Part shown: positions 1-9,226 of the stretch, piece by piece | Position numbering within the stretch: the stretch's first letter is position 1 | Layout: each line of letters starts with the position of its first letter | Assembly: GCA_965198915.1 (NCBI GenBank) | Contig: CBDAQC010000002.1 | Coordinates: forward strand, 744,001-808,000 | Reading direction: 5' to 3' | Origin: BOG-908 sp965198915 | Lineage (GTDB): Bacteria; Pseudomonadota; Alphaproteobacteria; Acetobacterales; Acetobacteraceae | DNA: 64,000 bases | Position numbers and translations under genes: made by a program | Notes under the pieces: generated by a model | What the model saw: the letters and a program-made list of their open reading frames with translations, nothing else | What the model was told of the DNA's origin: nothing | Databases searched by the model: none

Positions 1-197
1 GCGCCGTCATCGGTGACGAACACCTCGCCGTGCTGATACGGGCTCATCGTTCCGGGATCGACGTTGAGGTACGGGTCCAGCTTGCGCAGCCGAACACGAT
101 AGCCGCGGGCCTGGAGGAGGGCAGCCAGCGCCGCGCTTGCGATGCCTTTGCCGAGGGAGGACACCACGCCGCCGGTGATGAATACGAACCGCGTCAT
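1..197 (-). CDS. pyrG: CTP synthase, N-terminal part (cut by window edge)
   Basis: Only the first 65 codons are inside the window; the gene runs off the left edge. The reverse-strand protein opens with MTRFVFITGGVVSSLGKG, the P-loop-like ATP-binding start of the CTP synthase synthetase domain, followed by RKLDPYLNVDPGTMSPYQHG, which contains family-conserved substrate-binding residues. CTP synthase makes CTP from UTP, ATP and glutamine in the cytoplasm. The ATG at 197-195 matches the usual family start. No downstream part can be judged. Confidence 0.97.
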   Translation of the reverse strand, partial: MTRFVFITGGVVSSLGKGIASAALAALLQARGYRVRLRKLDPYLNVDPGTMSPYQHGEVFVTDDG

Positions 198-263
198 GGG
201 AGGGTGTTCTAGACGCAAAGTGACGCGCGCGGGAACCCAGCAAGAATCGGACGGCTCAGAACG

Positions 264-386
264 CCAGGGGCTCTGCCCCTGGACCCTGCTGCTGGACAAT
301 CCTCTCTAAAAACCAGTTTCCACGCACTCCTACGAAATGGGGTCTGGGGCCAAGGCCCCAGCGGGGTCCAGGGGCAGCGCCCCTGG
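264..386. repeat. GC-rich hairpin repeat (family 2), two copies facing each other
   Basis: Between pspF and pyrG lie CCAGGGGC-TCT-GCCCCTGG at 264-282, CTGGGGCC-AA-GGCCCCAG at 344-361 and CCAGGGGC-AGC-GCCCCTGG at 368-386. The two outer hairpins have the same arms. The same arms recur at 48818-48836, and a one-step variant occurs at 4305-4321. The position, downstream of pspF, fits a terminator, but no long T run follows. It may instead be a dispersed repeat that is tolerated at gene ends. Confidence 0.7.
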
Positions 387-397
387 CCTTCCTGCCC

Positions 398-1474
<1,077 letters not shown>

Positions 1475-1586
1475 TCGCGCCAACGGCTGGTTCCTTTCGC
1501 CATGATCTGGCCAAAGCACACTAGCTGGCTTTTACGGTTTCCGGCAAGGAGAGACGAAAGCCGAGCATTCTCAGGGATTTAAGGGT

Positions 1587-1603
1587 CTGGCACGGCGGAT
1601 GCA
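1587..1603 (+). promoter_or_regulatory. Sigma-54 (-24/-12) promoter of the psp operon
   Basis: CTGGCACG-GCGG-ATGCA matches the sigma-54 consensus YTGGCACG-N4-TTGCW except for one base in the -12 element (A for the first T). The GG and GC doublets have the required spacing. It lies 52 bases before the first psp ORF and is divergent from pspF, as in enterobacteria. PspF sites would be expected in 1475-1580, but I could not define them. Confidence 0.9.
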
Positions 1604-1654
1604 ATCATATTGGCAGGCCAGGATCGGCCACCAACGCCAACCAGGAGAACCACC

Positions 1655-1864
1655 ATGACGACCATGAGCTTCAGCAACACCGACGGCCTCACCTTCTTCG
1701 CCGCGAATCGCTCGCCCCGCCAGTCCTTCGCCGCGCGCCTGGCCGCGCTGCAGGCCCGGCAGGAGCAGGCGCCGCACCTGAAAGACATGTTCGGCGTGGC
1801 CGCCCGTTTCGCCCTGGCCGCCGTGCCGGTCGGTGCCATGGCCTGGCTGTTCGTCTTCGTCTGA
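1655..1864 (+). CDS. Small single-span membrane protein, first gene of the psp operon
   Basis: This 69-residue protein is read from ATG 1655, preceded by AGGAG at 1643-1647. An upstream in-frame TTG at 1610 lies between the promoter and that site and is less likely. The N-terminal two thirds is soluble and basic (AARLAALQARQEQAPHLKDM). The last 20 residues form one hydrophobic segment ending in LFVFV, so it looks like a tail-anchored or single-span inner-membrane protein. I do not recognise the family. As the first cistron after the sigma-54 promoter and 39 bases before pspA, it is probably a membrane-stress partner of PspA/B/C. Confidence 0.75.
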   Translation: MTTMSFSNTDGLTFFAANRSPRQSFAARLAALQARQEQAPHLKDMFGVAARFALAAVPVGAMAWLFVFV

Positions 1865-1903
1865 ACGCGGCATTATCCACCTTACGCCAAGGAAACCCCA
1901 GCC

Positions 1904-2617
1904 ATGGGCATCTTCTCCCGCCTCGCCGACATCGTGAACTCCAACCTCAATGCTCTTCTCGCCAGCGCCGAGGACCCGGAGAAGATCATCCGACTGATCA
2001 TCCAGGAGATGGAGGACACGCTGGTCGAAGTCCGCTCGTCCGCCGTGCGCAGCATTGCCGAGCGGCGCGAGATGGAGCGCCGCCTGGAGGCCCTGAAGCG
2101 CGAGGAGGAAGACTGGCAGGCCAAGGCCGAGCTGGCGCTGACCCGGGGGCGCGAGGACCTGGCGCGCGGCGCGCTGCTGGCCCGCAGCCACCGCGCCCAG
2201 GCGCGCGCCAGCGTGGAGAAGCAGGTGGCCCAGCTCGTCGCCAGCCTGGCGCAGCAGAACGAGGACATCACCAAGCTGCAGACCAAGCTGGCCGACGCCA
2301 AGCAGCGCGAGCAGAGCTTCGCTCAGCGCCGCGCCACCGCCGGCAACCGCATCAAGGTGCGCGAGAAGCTGCATGACGACCGCATCAACGACGCGTTCCT
2401 GCGCTTCGAGACGGCGGAGCGGCAGCTCGATACGATGGAGGGCCGCGTGGAAGCCTATGACCTGGGCCGCGCGCCGGCCACGCGCGGACCGACCCTGGAG
2501 GAGGAGCTGGCGACGCTCGCCGCCGATGCCAGCATGAACGACGAGCTGGAGGCGCTGAAGGCGCGGCTGGGCAACCGCATTCCGAACGGCGCGCCGGCCG
2601 GCAAGACGGAAAACTAG
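1904..2617 (+). CDS. pspA: Phage shock protein A
   Basis: The 237-residue protein starts MGIFSRLADIVNSNLNALL, the amphipathic helix region of PspA/IM30, followed by the conserved DPEKIIRLIIQEMEDTLVEV. The rest, to about residue 195, is nearly continuous charged coiled coil. The final 30 or so residues are less regular. PspA oligomerises on stressed inner membrane to preserve the proton-motive force and, when free, inhibits PspF. AAGGAAA lies about 8 bases before ATG. It is the second gene of the operon behind the sigma-54 promoter and 9 bases before pspB. Confidence 0.97.
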   Translation: MGIFSRLADIVNSNLNALLASAEDPEKIIRLIIQEMEDTLVEVRSSAVRSIAERREMERRLEALKREEEDWQAKAELALTRGREDLARGALLARSHRAQARASVEKQVAQLVASLAQQNEDITKLQTKLADAKQREQSFAQRRATAGNRIKVREKLHDDRINDAFLRFETAERQLDTMEGRVEAYDLGRAPATRGPTLEEELATLAADASMNDELEALKARLGNRIPNGAPAGKTEN

Positions 2618-2626
2618 GACGCTACG

Positions 2627-2920
2627 ATGAGAGGCGAAGACCTTGCGGCCCTGGCCATCGCGGGCAACCACGCCAGCGAGGCCCTGTGGGTCACCGCCAT
2701 CGTGTTCGGCACCATATTGCTGGTGGCTCTGGGCGTGCCGGCGCTGGTGATGAACTACCGGCTGAAGACCCGTGCCCTGGCGGCCGCCGAGTCCCAGGAC
2801 AGCTCGGCCACCAAGGGGCTGTGGGACACGGCGCGGCGCATGGAAGAGCGTATCGGCTATTTGGAACAGGTGCTGGACACGGAAGTGCCCGGCTGGCGCA
2901 ACAGGAGCAATCTGCGATGA
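2627..2920 (+). CDS. pspB: Phage shock protein B
   Basis: This 97-residue protein has one N-terminal membrane segment (about 17-40, ALWVTAIVFGTILLVALGVP) and a basic-acidic cytoplasmic tail. It includes LWDTARRMEERIGYLEQVLD, the PspB leucine-rich coiled coil. PspB works with PspC to sense membrane damage and release PspF from PspA. The stop TGA overlaps the pspC start as ATGA at 2917-2920, implying coupled translation and a matched PspB:PspC ratio. Confidence 0.94.
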   Translation: MRGEDLAALAIAGNHASEALWVTAIVFGTILLVALGVPALVMNYRLKTRALAAAESQDSSATKGLWDTARRMEERIGYLEQVLDTEVPGWRNRSNLR

Positions 2921-3276
2921 GTGCGACGATCTCGGCCAGGATGCAGGCCTGGGGGACGCGTGATGCGGGGATCATCAAGGGCGTGTGCGCGCGCATTGCC
3001 GAGCGCGCCGGGGTGCCGGTTTGGATGCCGCGCGCGGCGTTCCTGATCTTCGGCGTGCTGCACTGGCTGCTCGCGGTGATCGCCTACTTCGTGCTGACGA
3101 AGCTGCTGTGCCGGACCCGCACGGCGGACCTGATGCCGCTTCGGGACGGCCCGCCGCCGAGTGCCGTGCGTGACCGGTTCAGCGCGCTGGACGCGCGCCT
3201 GGCCGCCATGGAGGCGAGCACGCTGCAGCAGGAGAACTCGCTGCGCCGCGCGTTCCGGGACCTGGAACGCAACTGA
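2917..3276 (+). CDS. pspC: Phage shock protein C (PspC domain)
   Basis: The 119-residue protein carries a PspC domain in its first half, with the characteristic GIIKGVCARIAERAGVP and a hydrophobic segment at about 40-65 (AAFLIFGVLHWLLAVIAYFV). Its C-terminal tail has a short coiled coil (FSALDARLAAMEASTLQQE). The start is fixed by the ATGA overlap with pspB. PspC is the inner-membrane sensor partner of PspB. A sulfotransferase gene follows after 26 bases on the same strand. Confidence 0.93.
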   Translation: MSATISARMQAWGTRDAGIIKGVCARIAERAGVPVWMPRAAFLIFGVLHWLLAVIAYFVLTKLLCRTRTADLMPLRDGPPPSAVRDRFSALDARLAAMEASTLQQENSLRRAFRDLERN

Positions 3277-3302
3277 CCCGGTCACCCCGCCGCGCGCGGG
3301 CG

Positions 3303-4214
3303 GTGGCCGCGCGGCGGCGTATCGTCATCGTGCTCGGCATGCACCGCAGCGGCACCTCGCTATGTGCCAACGTGCTGCACGAGTTGGGTGTGGACATCGC
3401 CGACGCGGCCGGCCCGTCCGCCAACAACCAGCGCGGCCATTGGGAACGGCCGCGTGTCAACGACCTGCATGACGCGGCACTCGCGTTGTTCGGCCGCGGC
3501 TGGGACACGCCCACCCACCATCTGGCGCTGCCCGAGTCCTGGTGGACTGACCCGCGCGTGGAGCCGGTGCGCAGCGGCCTGGTTAGCTATCTGAAGCGCA
3601 GCATGGCGCATGGCCGCCCATTCGGCTTCAAGGACCCGCGCACGTCCCGCCTGCTGGCGATGTGGCCGCAGATACTGGAGGAATTGTCCCTCGATCCGAC
3701 CTACGTCTTCTGCGTGCGCAACCCGGCACAGGTGGCGCGCAGCATCACCGCGCGCGACCAGCTCGCGGGCGATCAGGCTGCCTATCGCTGGCTGATCTAC
3801 AACGCGCAGGCGGTGCATGGTGTGGGTGCCGCGCGTGTCTGCGTGATCGGCTATGAGACCTGGTTTACCGGGCCGGCGGCGACGCTGGACCGGCTGGCGC
3901 GGTTCGTGGGCCTGACGGCACGGCAGGAGTTGACCAGGGTGGTCGATACCGGCCTGCGCCACGACGCGGACGGGGCCGCCGACCCTGTGCCGCCCGTGGC
4001 CCTGCGCCTGTATGACGGGCTGCTTGCGGCCGGCGAGCAATTCGACGAGCGGCTGCTGGACCTGGCCGATACGATACTCGGGTGCGAGCGCGCGGTGATG
4101 CCGTTCCTGCGCGACGCGGCGCTGCTGCCGTTGAGCCTAGCCGAGCAGAACAGGGTGATCGCGGATCTGCATGGATTGGTGGAGCGGCTGCGGGGTGATG
4201 CAGCGGAGAAGTGA
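3303..4214 (+). CDS. Sulfotransferase family protein
   Basis: The 303-residue protein reads from a GTG. GMHRSGTS near residue 13 is the 5'-phosphosulfate-binding loop of PAPS-dependent sulfotransferases, FKDPRTS near 104 is conserved in the bacterial sulfotransferase-3 family, and CVRNPAQVARS near 138 corresponds to the 3'-phosphate-binding segment. There is no signal peptide or membrane segment. The acceptor is unknown. It sits 26 bases after pspC and may be read through from the psp promoter, but it is convergent with two GT61 glycosyltransferases, so a role in decorating surface glycans is a reasonable guess. Confidence 0.85.
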   Translation: MAARRRIVIVLGMHRSGTSLCANVLHELGVDIADAAGPSANNQRGHWERPRVNDLHDAALALFGRGWDTPTHHLALPESWWTDPRVEPVRSGLVSYLKRSMAHGRPFGFKDPRTSRLLAMWPQILEELSLDPTYVFCVRNPAQVARSITARDQLAGDQAAYRWLIYNAQAVHGVGAARVCVIGYETWFTGPAATLDRLARFVGLTARQELTRVVDTGLRHDADGAADPVPPVALRLYDGLLAAGEQFDERLLDLADTILGCERAVMPFLRDAALLPLSLAEQNRVIADLHGLVERLRGDAAEK

Positions 4215-4304
4215 GCAACGGTGCCATGGTGACGAACGGTTTGCACCGCTTGCCGGTCGGGCTGTCCACCTGCCTGGTCAGGGTTAACTGACTGGGCAGC
4301 AAGG

Positions 4305-4357
4305 TTGGGGCTCTGCCCCAAAACCCGCTGGGGCCTTGGCCCTAGGCCCCGTTTCTT
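4305..4357. terminator. Double GC hairpin between convergent genes (family 2)
   Basis: TTGGGGC-TCT-GCCCCAA at 4305-4321 is followed by a second inverted repeat, GGGGCC...AGGCCCC, at about 4330-4350, and then GTTTCTT. It lies between the plus-strand sulfotransferase and the minus-strand GT61 gene, so it can serve as a terminator for both. The first hairpin has the same TCT loop as the copy at 264-282, which links it to the dispersed GC-rich family. Confidence 0.65.
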
Positions 4358-4367
4358 GGGCGCGCGA

Positions 4368-5399
4368 TTACAAGCCTAGGACATCCAGGGCCCGCGTAAG
4401 CTCGGCGTCGTCGTCGCTGAAAACATAGCCGGTTTCCAACCCCAGCGCCGCACCCAGCCCGGTTTGCAGGAAGCCGCCCTGCGGGCCGGCGCGCAGGGCG
4501 CAGATCTTGGCACCCGGCGCGCAGAACACGCTGTCATGGAGGTGCTCGCCCGCCGGGCCGGCGATGCGGGTGGCGGCGCCGAAGCTGGTCGCGCGCGCGG
4601 CCAGGTCCATCGCGCCAGGCCGCAGCACGGTGTAGCCGGCGCCAGCCGCCAGCGCCTCGAAGCGGCCGCCGCCCTGCGGGGCGGCGAAGACGCGGCGCGG
4701 CAGGTCTGGCGGGCCCGCGTCCAGGCGATCGCGCACCCGGCCGGTCCACAGGCGGGTGGCGGCGCCAAAGCCGGGGCTTAGCCGTTCGTGCCGGCGCAAT
4801 GTGGTGGGCAGGACCAGCAGGTCCGTGTGTATCAGCTCGTCCCAGTGGGCGTAGGGCACGACCTGGTCGGCGGACAGGCCGAGATGGGCGAGCAATTCGG
4901 TGGCGCGTTCGGGCAGGATCGCGGGCACCAGGAAGCGCAGCCTGGCCAGGCTGTAGCCGGCCTGTTCCAGCAGCCACAGCCGCGGCAGATAGTCGATCAG
5001 CAGCTGGCCGTAGGCTTCCTCGGCCGGGCCGAACAGCGCCACCAGCGGGCCCTCGACGAAGCGCAGCGGCAGGTCCGCGCCGCTGAGCCGCGCGGTGATG
5101 GTGGCCACGTGTTCCGGCGGCAGGTTGAGCTGCGCGCCGCAGAAGGCCACGCCATCCCGCAGGGCGATGCCGGTTGGCGCCACGGCGGCATCGGCGATGG
5201 CGTAGCAGCCCGTCTGCGGGGTTTCGATCTGGCCGTAGATGGCGCGCGCGGTGGCGGCGTCCGTGGGGCCGAACAGGAAGGCGGGCGGCGGCGGAGCGCT
5301 GCGCGCCGCCGGCTCGACCAGGCGGAAGCTGACCAGCGGCTCGTCCATGCGGGCGGCGTGCGTGGCGATGTCCGCGATGCGTGTGGTGGGGGCGATCAC
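4368..5399 (-). CDS. Glycosyltransferase family 61 protein (second of tandem pair)
   Basis: About 343 residues. It is alignable along its length with the next gene, 5467-6564: both share CYAI.DA..APTGIA..DGVAF, then YGQLLIDYLPRLW (YGHWLVDFLPRLW in the neighbour) and VPY.HW or VPYRYW. This is the GT61 (DUF563) pattern, a family that transfers pentoses or other sugars to glycans. No ATG lies at the conserved start, so I chose GTG 5399, which gives an ADIATHAA segment matching TDIAAHAA of the paralogue. An ATG at 5348 would cut this off. There is no membrane segment. Donor and acceptor are unknown. Confidence 0.8.
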   Translation of the reverse strand: MIAPTTRIADIATHAARMDEPLVSFRLVEPAARSAPPPPAFLFGPTDAATARAIYGQIETPQTGCYAIADAAVAPTGIALRDGVAFCGAQLNLPPEHVATITARLSGADLPLRFVEGPLVALFGPAEEAYGQLLIDYLPRLWLLEQAGYSLARLRFLVPAILPERATELLAHLGLSADQVVPYAHWDELIHTDLLVLPTTLRRHERLSPGFGAATRLWTGRVRDRLDAGPPDLPRRVFAAPQGGGRFEALAAGAGYTVLRPGAMDLAARATSFGAATRIAGPAGEHLHDSVFCAPGAKICALRAGPQGGFLQTGLGAALGLETGYVFSDDDAELTRALDVLGL

Positions 5400-5466
5400 G
5401 GGCAGGCCGGAGTTTTGTGGCGGGGGGCCGAGCGGGCGTGCCCGGCGGCGATGTGGCGAAGGGTGC

Positions 5467-6564
5467 TCACGTCGCGGCGCCGTCTGCGTCGGCGGCGAGC
5501 TCGGCCACATCCAGCGCGCGCTCGAACTCCTCGGGCTGCACGGTGAAGCGTTGCTCCACCGCGCCTTCCGCCTCGCCCAGCACGTAGGCCGCACGTTGCC
5601 GCAGCGCGCCGGCCACGCCGGACTGCACGAAGCTGGGATGGGCCAGGTTGCCCCGCAGCCCGACGGTGACCGCGCCGGCGCCGGCGAAGATCGAGCCGTG
5701 CAGGGCGGAGCCGTATTCGCCGGCGATGATGCGCGCGCCGGCGAAGGCCGCCACCTGTGCCGCCAGCTCCATGCGTTGCGGGTGCAGCAGGAAGAAACCG
5801 CGCGCGGCGGCGATCGCCTCGATGGCGGTGCGGTTGGTCAGCGTGCGGGCGGAGGGCGCGTGGGCGCGCGAGACGAACAGGCGCCGGCCCAGCCCGCCCA
5901 GGCTGGACGCGGCGCGGCGCAGGCCGGCGGCCCAGAACGCGGTCGCCTGCGCCAGCAGTGGCGACATGCGGTTGTGGGTGCGTAGCCCCGTGGGCATCAG
6001 CAGCACGTCAGGGCGCAGGGTTTCCCGCCAATAACGGTACGGCACGAACTGGCTTTCCCGTATGCCGGCGCGCGCCAGCAGCCTGGCGGCGAAGGGCTTC
6101 AGGTCCGGCGGGACGGCGTAGCGCAGGGTGAGGATGTCATGCCCCGCCTGGGCCAGCACCCACAGGCGCGGCAGGAAATCCACCAGCCAGTGGCCGTAGG
6201 TCTCGTGGCCCGGGCCGTAGATCACCGCCAGCTTGCCGCGCACGTGGCGGGTGGGCAGGTCCGCCCGCAGCAGCCGGCCGGCGACGGTGGCGACATGGTA
6301 GGGCGGGTGCAGGAAGGCCGGCGAGCTGAACGCCACGCCGTCCTTGATGGCGATTCCGGTGGGGGCCAGGATCGCGTCCTCGATCGCGTAGCAGCCGACA
6401 GCGCCCAGATGCGTCTGGCCGAACAGCTCCTGCTGGAGTGCGGCGCCGGCGGGACCGAACACGCAGAGCGGGGCTGGGGCTGGGCTGCGGTGCGCGGGCG
6501 CGTGTTCGGTGAACGCGATGCGCGGGACGGCGCCGGAGGCGGCGTGGGCGGCGATGTCGGTCAT
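5467..6564 (-). CDS. Glycosyltransferase family 61 protein (first of tandem pair)
   Basis: This 365-residue GT61-type protein has YGHWLVDFLPRLWVLAQAG near residue 125 and a C-terminal GSALHGSIFAGAGAVTVGLR block, the usual family place for a conserved small-residue turn. It follows murJ by 13 bases on the same strand, and its paralogue begins 67 bases after its stop. The pair looks like a local duplication with strong divergence. Cytoplasmic; probably adds a sugar to an envelope polysaccharide or lipid-linked glycan. The specificity cannot be read from the sequence. Confidence 0.83.
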   Translation of the reverse strand: MTDIAAHAASGAVPRIAFTEHAPAHRSPAPAPLCVFGPAGAALQQELFGQTHLGAVGCYAIEDAILAPTGIAIKDGVAFSSPAFLHPPYHVATVAGRLLRADLPTRHVRGKLAVIYGPGHETYGHWLVDFLPRLWVLAQAGHDILTLRYAVPPDLKPFAARLLARAGIRESQFVPYRYWRETLRPDVLLMPTGLRTHNRMSPLLAQATAFWAAGLRRAASSLGGLGRRLFVSRAHAPSARTLTNRTAIEAIAAARGFFLLHPQRMELAAQVAAFAGARIIAGEYGSALHGSIFAGAGAVTVGLRGNLAHPSFVQSGVAGALRQRAAYVLGEAEGAVEQRFTVQPEEFERALDVAELAADADGAAT

Positions 6565-6577
6565 CGTGGTGGAGGCA

Positions 6578-8119
6578 TCAGGTCACGGGGGCCGGCGTGC
6601 GCGGCGCCGCCCGGCGTGCGACGCGGTGCAGGCCCAGTGCGGCGGCGGCGGCGGCGTAGACCGCCAGGCCGGCGCCCACCAGCCCGCCCAGGGCCAGGAT
6701 GCTGACATGGACGCCGGGATGCGGCACCAGCAGGCCGCGCGCGAGCCACAGCACGGCGGACATCGCGGCGGTGGCAACCCCCATACGCGCCAGGCGGGAC
6801 CACAGCAGGCGGTCCGGCACCAGGAAACGGCGGCGCAGCAGCAGCGTCCACAGCAGCACCACGTTCACCATCATGGCCAGCGTGGTGGCCAGCGGCGGGC
6901 CTACGTGGCGCAGCGGGTGCATCAGCGCCAGGCTGAGCGCCAGGTTCAGCGCAAGGATGCCCATGCCGATCTTCACCGGCGTCGCCATGTCGCCGCGCGC
7001 GAAGAAGCCCGGCCCCAGCACCTTGATCAGCACGAAGGCCGGCAGCCCCGCGGCATACGCGGCCAGCGACTGCGCGGACAGCGAGGCGTCCGCATGGGTA
7101 AACTTTCCGCCCACGAACAGGACCTGCAGGATGGGATCGGCGATGATGGAAAGCGCCGCGGCGGCGGGCAAGGTCAGCAGCATGGCGTATTCGATGCCGC
7201 GGTTGAGTGATTCCAGCGCCTGGTCCTGCCGCCCGGCGCCCACCTGGCGGGAGAGCAGCGGCAGCAGCGCGGTGCTGACCGCGGTGCCCAGCACGCCCAG
7301 CGGAAGCTGGTTGATGCGGTCCGCGTAGTACATGAACGAGACGGATTTTTCCGGCAGGTAGGTGCCGATCACGGTGTCCACCGCCAGGCTGAGCTGGGTG
7401 ACGCCGGCGCCCACCAGCCCCGGCGCCATGCGGCGCAGCAGCAGGCGCATGCGCGGCGTCATGCGCGGGCGCGGCAGATGCAGCCGCATGCCGCTGCGGC
7501 GCACCGCCCAGTAGAGCAGCGCCAGTTGGGCCACACCGCTGAGCGAGACGCCGATCGCCAGTGCGTGGCCCACGGTGGGCACGTATGGCACCAGCGCGAA
7601 CATCGAGGCGATGGCGAACGCGTTGTAGAGCAGCGGTGCGGCGGCGGCGGCCACGAAGCGGTTCAGCGCGTTCAGCACGCCAGATAGCAGGGCGGCCAGG
7701 CAGATCAGCAGCAGATAGGGAAATGCCAGGCGGGCGAGCACGACGGTCAGCTCGAACTTGGCCGGCTCGTCCGCGAAGCCGGCCGCGATCAGATGCAGGA
7801 ACGGGCGCATGAAGATCTCGCCCAGCACCGTCAGGATCAGCAGCCAGAAGGCGAGGGCGGCGGCGGCCTCCTCGGTGAAGCCGCGCGCCACGTCCTCGCC
7901 TTCGGTGACGAGCAGGCCGGAGAAGACCGGGACGAAGGCGGCGTTGAAAGCGCCTTCGCCGAACAGGCGGCGGAACAGGTTGGGCAGCCGGTTGGCGACG
8001 AAGAAAGCGTCCGAGGTAGCGCCGGCGCCGAGGAAGCGGGCGATCAGGAGGTCCCGGACGAGGCCGGCGAGGCGGCTGGCCATGGTCCAGCCGCCTACGG
8101 TCATGATGCCTTTCAGCAA
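6578..8119 (-). CDS. murJ: MurJ, lipid II flippase
   Basis: The 513-residue multi-spanning protein has the MurJ signature near its N-terminus: TVGGWTMASRLAGLVRDLLI, then FLGAGATSDAFFVANRLPNL and GEGAFNAAFVPVF. The length and about 14 hydrophobic segments fit the MVF/MurJ family, which flips lipid-linked peptidoglycan precursor across the inner membrane. The family N-terminus (M-L-K-G-I-M-T-V-G-G) begins at a TTG at 8119-8117. This TTG lies inside palindromic repeat E1, with GAAGG a few bases upstream also from the repeat. ATG 8104 is the alternative but trims the conserved start. Two GT61 genes follow. Confidence 0.95.
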   Translation of the reverse strand: MLKGIMTVGGWTMASRLAGLVRDLLIARFLGAGATSDAFFVANRLPNLFRRLFGEGAFNAAFVPVFSGLLVTEGEDVARGFTEEAAAALAFWLLILTVLGEIFMRPFLHLIAAGFADEPAKFELTVVLARLAFPYLLLICLAALLSGVLNALNRFVAAAAAPLLYNAFAIASMFALVPYVPTVGHALAIGVSLSGVAQLALLYWAVRRSGMRLHLPRPRMTPRMRLLLRRMAPGLVGAGVTQLSLAVDTVIGTYLPEKSVSFMYYADRINQLPLGVLGTAVSTALLPLLSRQVGAGRQDQALESLNRGIEYAMLLTLPAAAALSIIADPILQVLFVGGKFTHADASLSAQSLAAYAAGLPAFVLIKVLGPGFFARGDMATPVKIGMGILALNLALSLALMHPLRHVGPPLATTLAMMVNVVLLWTLLLRRRFLVPDRLLWSRLARMGVATAAMSAVLWLARGLLVPHPGVHVSILALGGLVGAGLAVYAAAAAALGLHRVARRAAPRTPAPVT

Positions 8120-8305
8120 GGAAGGAAGGCCTTCTTTTTCGCGAAAAAGAAGCAAAAAGCTTTTGTCTGCGCTGTCGCGGCGTGGCCCCAACGCGCGCGC
8201 CGCTTCTGCCACCACGGATGGCGGCAGAACCAGCGCGCACGCTCGTGCAGGCAAGGGAGCAAAAGTTTTTTGCTTCTTTTTTTCAAAAAAGAAGGCCTTC
8301 CTTGC
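8115..8305. repeat. Palindromic element E1 (paired arms, CTGTCGCGG core)
   Basis: Left arm 8115-8165, right inverted arm 8260-8305, GC-rich core of 94 bases. 8131-8152 is a perfect 22-base palindrome, and GAAGGCCTTC in each arm is another. The core begins CGCTGTCGCGG and includes GGCAGAACCAG, shared with E12. It separates gpsA (whose stop TAG is at 8308-8306, directly on the right end) from murJ (whose TTG start is in the left arm). Confidence 0.92.
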
Positions 8306-9226
8306 CTACTCATCCCGCACCGGCCGAGCCAAAAGCCGCTGCAACGCCCCATCCACCGACAACCGCCCGGTCAGCAGATCCGCCACCGCCGCGCAGACCG
8401 GCAACTCCACGCCGCGTGCCCGCGCCACCAGGGCCGGCGCGGTGGCCACGCCTTCCACCACGCCCGCGCCGGATGGCGCCACGCCGCGGCCGAGCGCCAC
8501 GCCGTAGGCGTAGTTGCGGCTGCCGGCGCCGGTGCAGGTGAGCACCAGGTCGCCCAGCCCGGACAGGCCGGCGGCGGTCTCCGCACGGCCGCCTTGCGCC
8601 ACGATCAGGCGCGACAGTTCGGCCAGGCCGCGGGTGATCAGCGCGGCGCGCGCGTTCTCGCCCAGGCCGGCGCCGGTCACCACGCCGGCGGCGATCGCGA
8701 TCACGTTTTTTGCCGCGCCGCCAAGCTGCGCTCCCACGGGGTCATCATTGCCATAAAGCCGGAAGGATGGGGTGCCGAGAAGCCCTGTCAGCTTCGCGCG
8801 CAGCGCCGGGTCGGCGGCAGCCAGGACGGCGGCGGCAGGAAGGCCGGCCGCGATGCCGGAAGCGAAATTGGGGCCGGTCAGCACGGCGGCGGGGCAGGCA
8901 GGGTGCAGGTCCGCCAGGACTTCCAGCGGCAGTTTGCCGGTCGAGGCCTCGATGCCCTTGCAGCAGACGACGAGGGCGGCTTGCGGGCGCAGCCGCCCGG
9001 CCGTTTCGCGCAGATGCTGCATCGGCACGGCGAGAAGGATCGCCTGGGCGTGCACGGGCAGGTCAGGTCCTACGGCGACGCTGGCGGGCAGGTCGAAGCC
9101 GGGTAGCCTTGTGGCGTTCCGGCCGTGGGCACGTGTGGTCAGGGTGACGGACAGGCCGGCGCGGGCGGCGTGCAAAGCGAGCGCGGTGCCCCAGGCGCCG
9201 GCGCCGATGATCGCCACGTCACTCAT
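8306..9226 (-). CDS. gpsA: Glycerol-3-phosphate dehydrogenase [NAD(P)+]
   Basis: The 306-residue protein starts MSDVAIIGAGAWGTALALHA, the NAD(P)-binding GxGxWG loop of GpsA. Further on are VCCKGIEASTGKLP, LTGPNFASGIAAGLP, the catalytic-lysine region QLGGAAKNVIAIAAGVV, and LSGLGDLVLTCTGAGSRNYAYG. It reduces dihydroxyacetone phosphate to sn-glycerol 3-phosphate for phospholipid synthesis. The first 8 bases overlap the end of rlmJ, so it is probably translated with it. The stop TAG forms the outer edge of element E1. Confidence 0.97.
   Translation of the reverse strand: MSDVAIIGAGAWGTALALHAARAGLSVTLTTRAHGRNATRLPGFDLPASVAVGPDLPVHAQAILLAVPMQHLRETAGRLRPQAALVVCCKGIEASTGKLPLEVLADLHPACPAAVLTGPNFASGIAAGLPAAAVLAAADPALRAKLTGLLGTPSFRLYGNDDPVGAQLGGAAKNVIAIAAGVVTGAGLGENARAALITRGLAELSRLIVAQGGRAETAAGLSGLGDLVLTCTGAGSRNYAYGVALGRGVAPSGAGVVEGVATAPALVARARGVELPVCAAVADLLTGRLSVDGALQRLLARPVRDE

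Noticed and set aside
1571..2671. A 366-codon frame antisense to pspA
   Set aside because: pspA is certain from motif, promoter and operon, and the antisense translation is low complexity.
8109..8312. Target-site duplication around E1
   Set aside because: The flanks of E1 show no short direct repeat, and I could not find one at E4, E7 or E12 either, so recent transposition is not shown.
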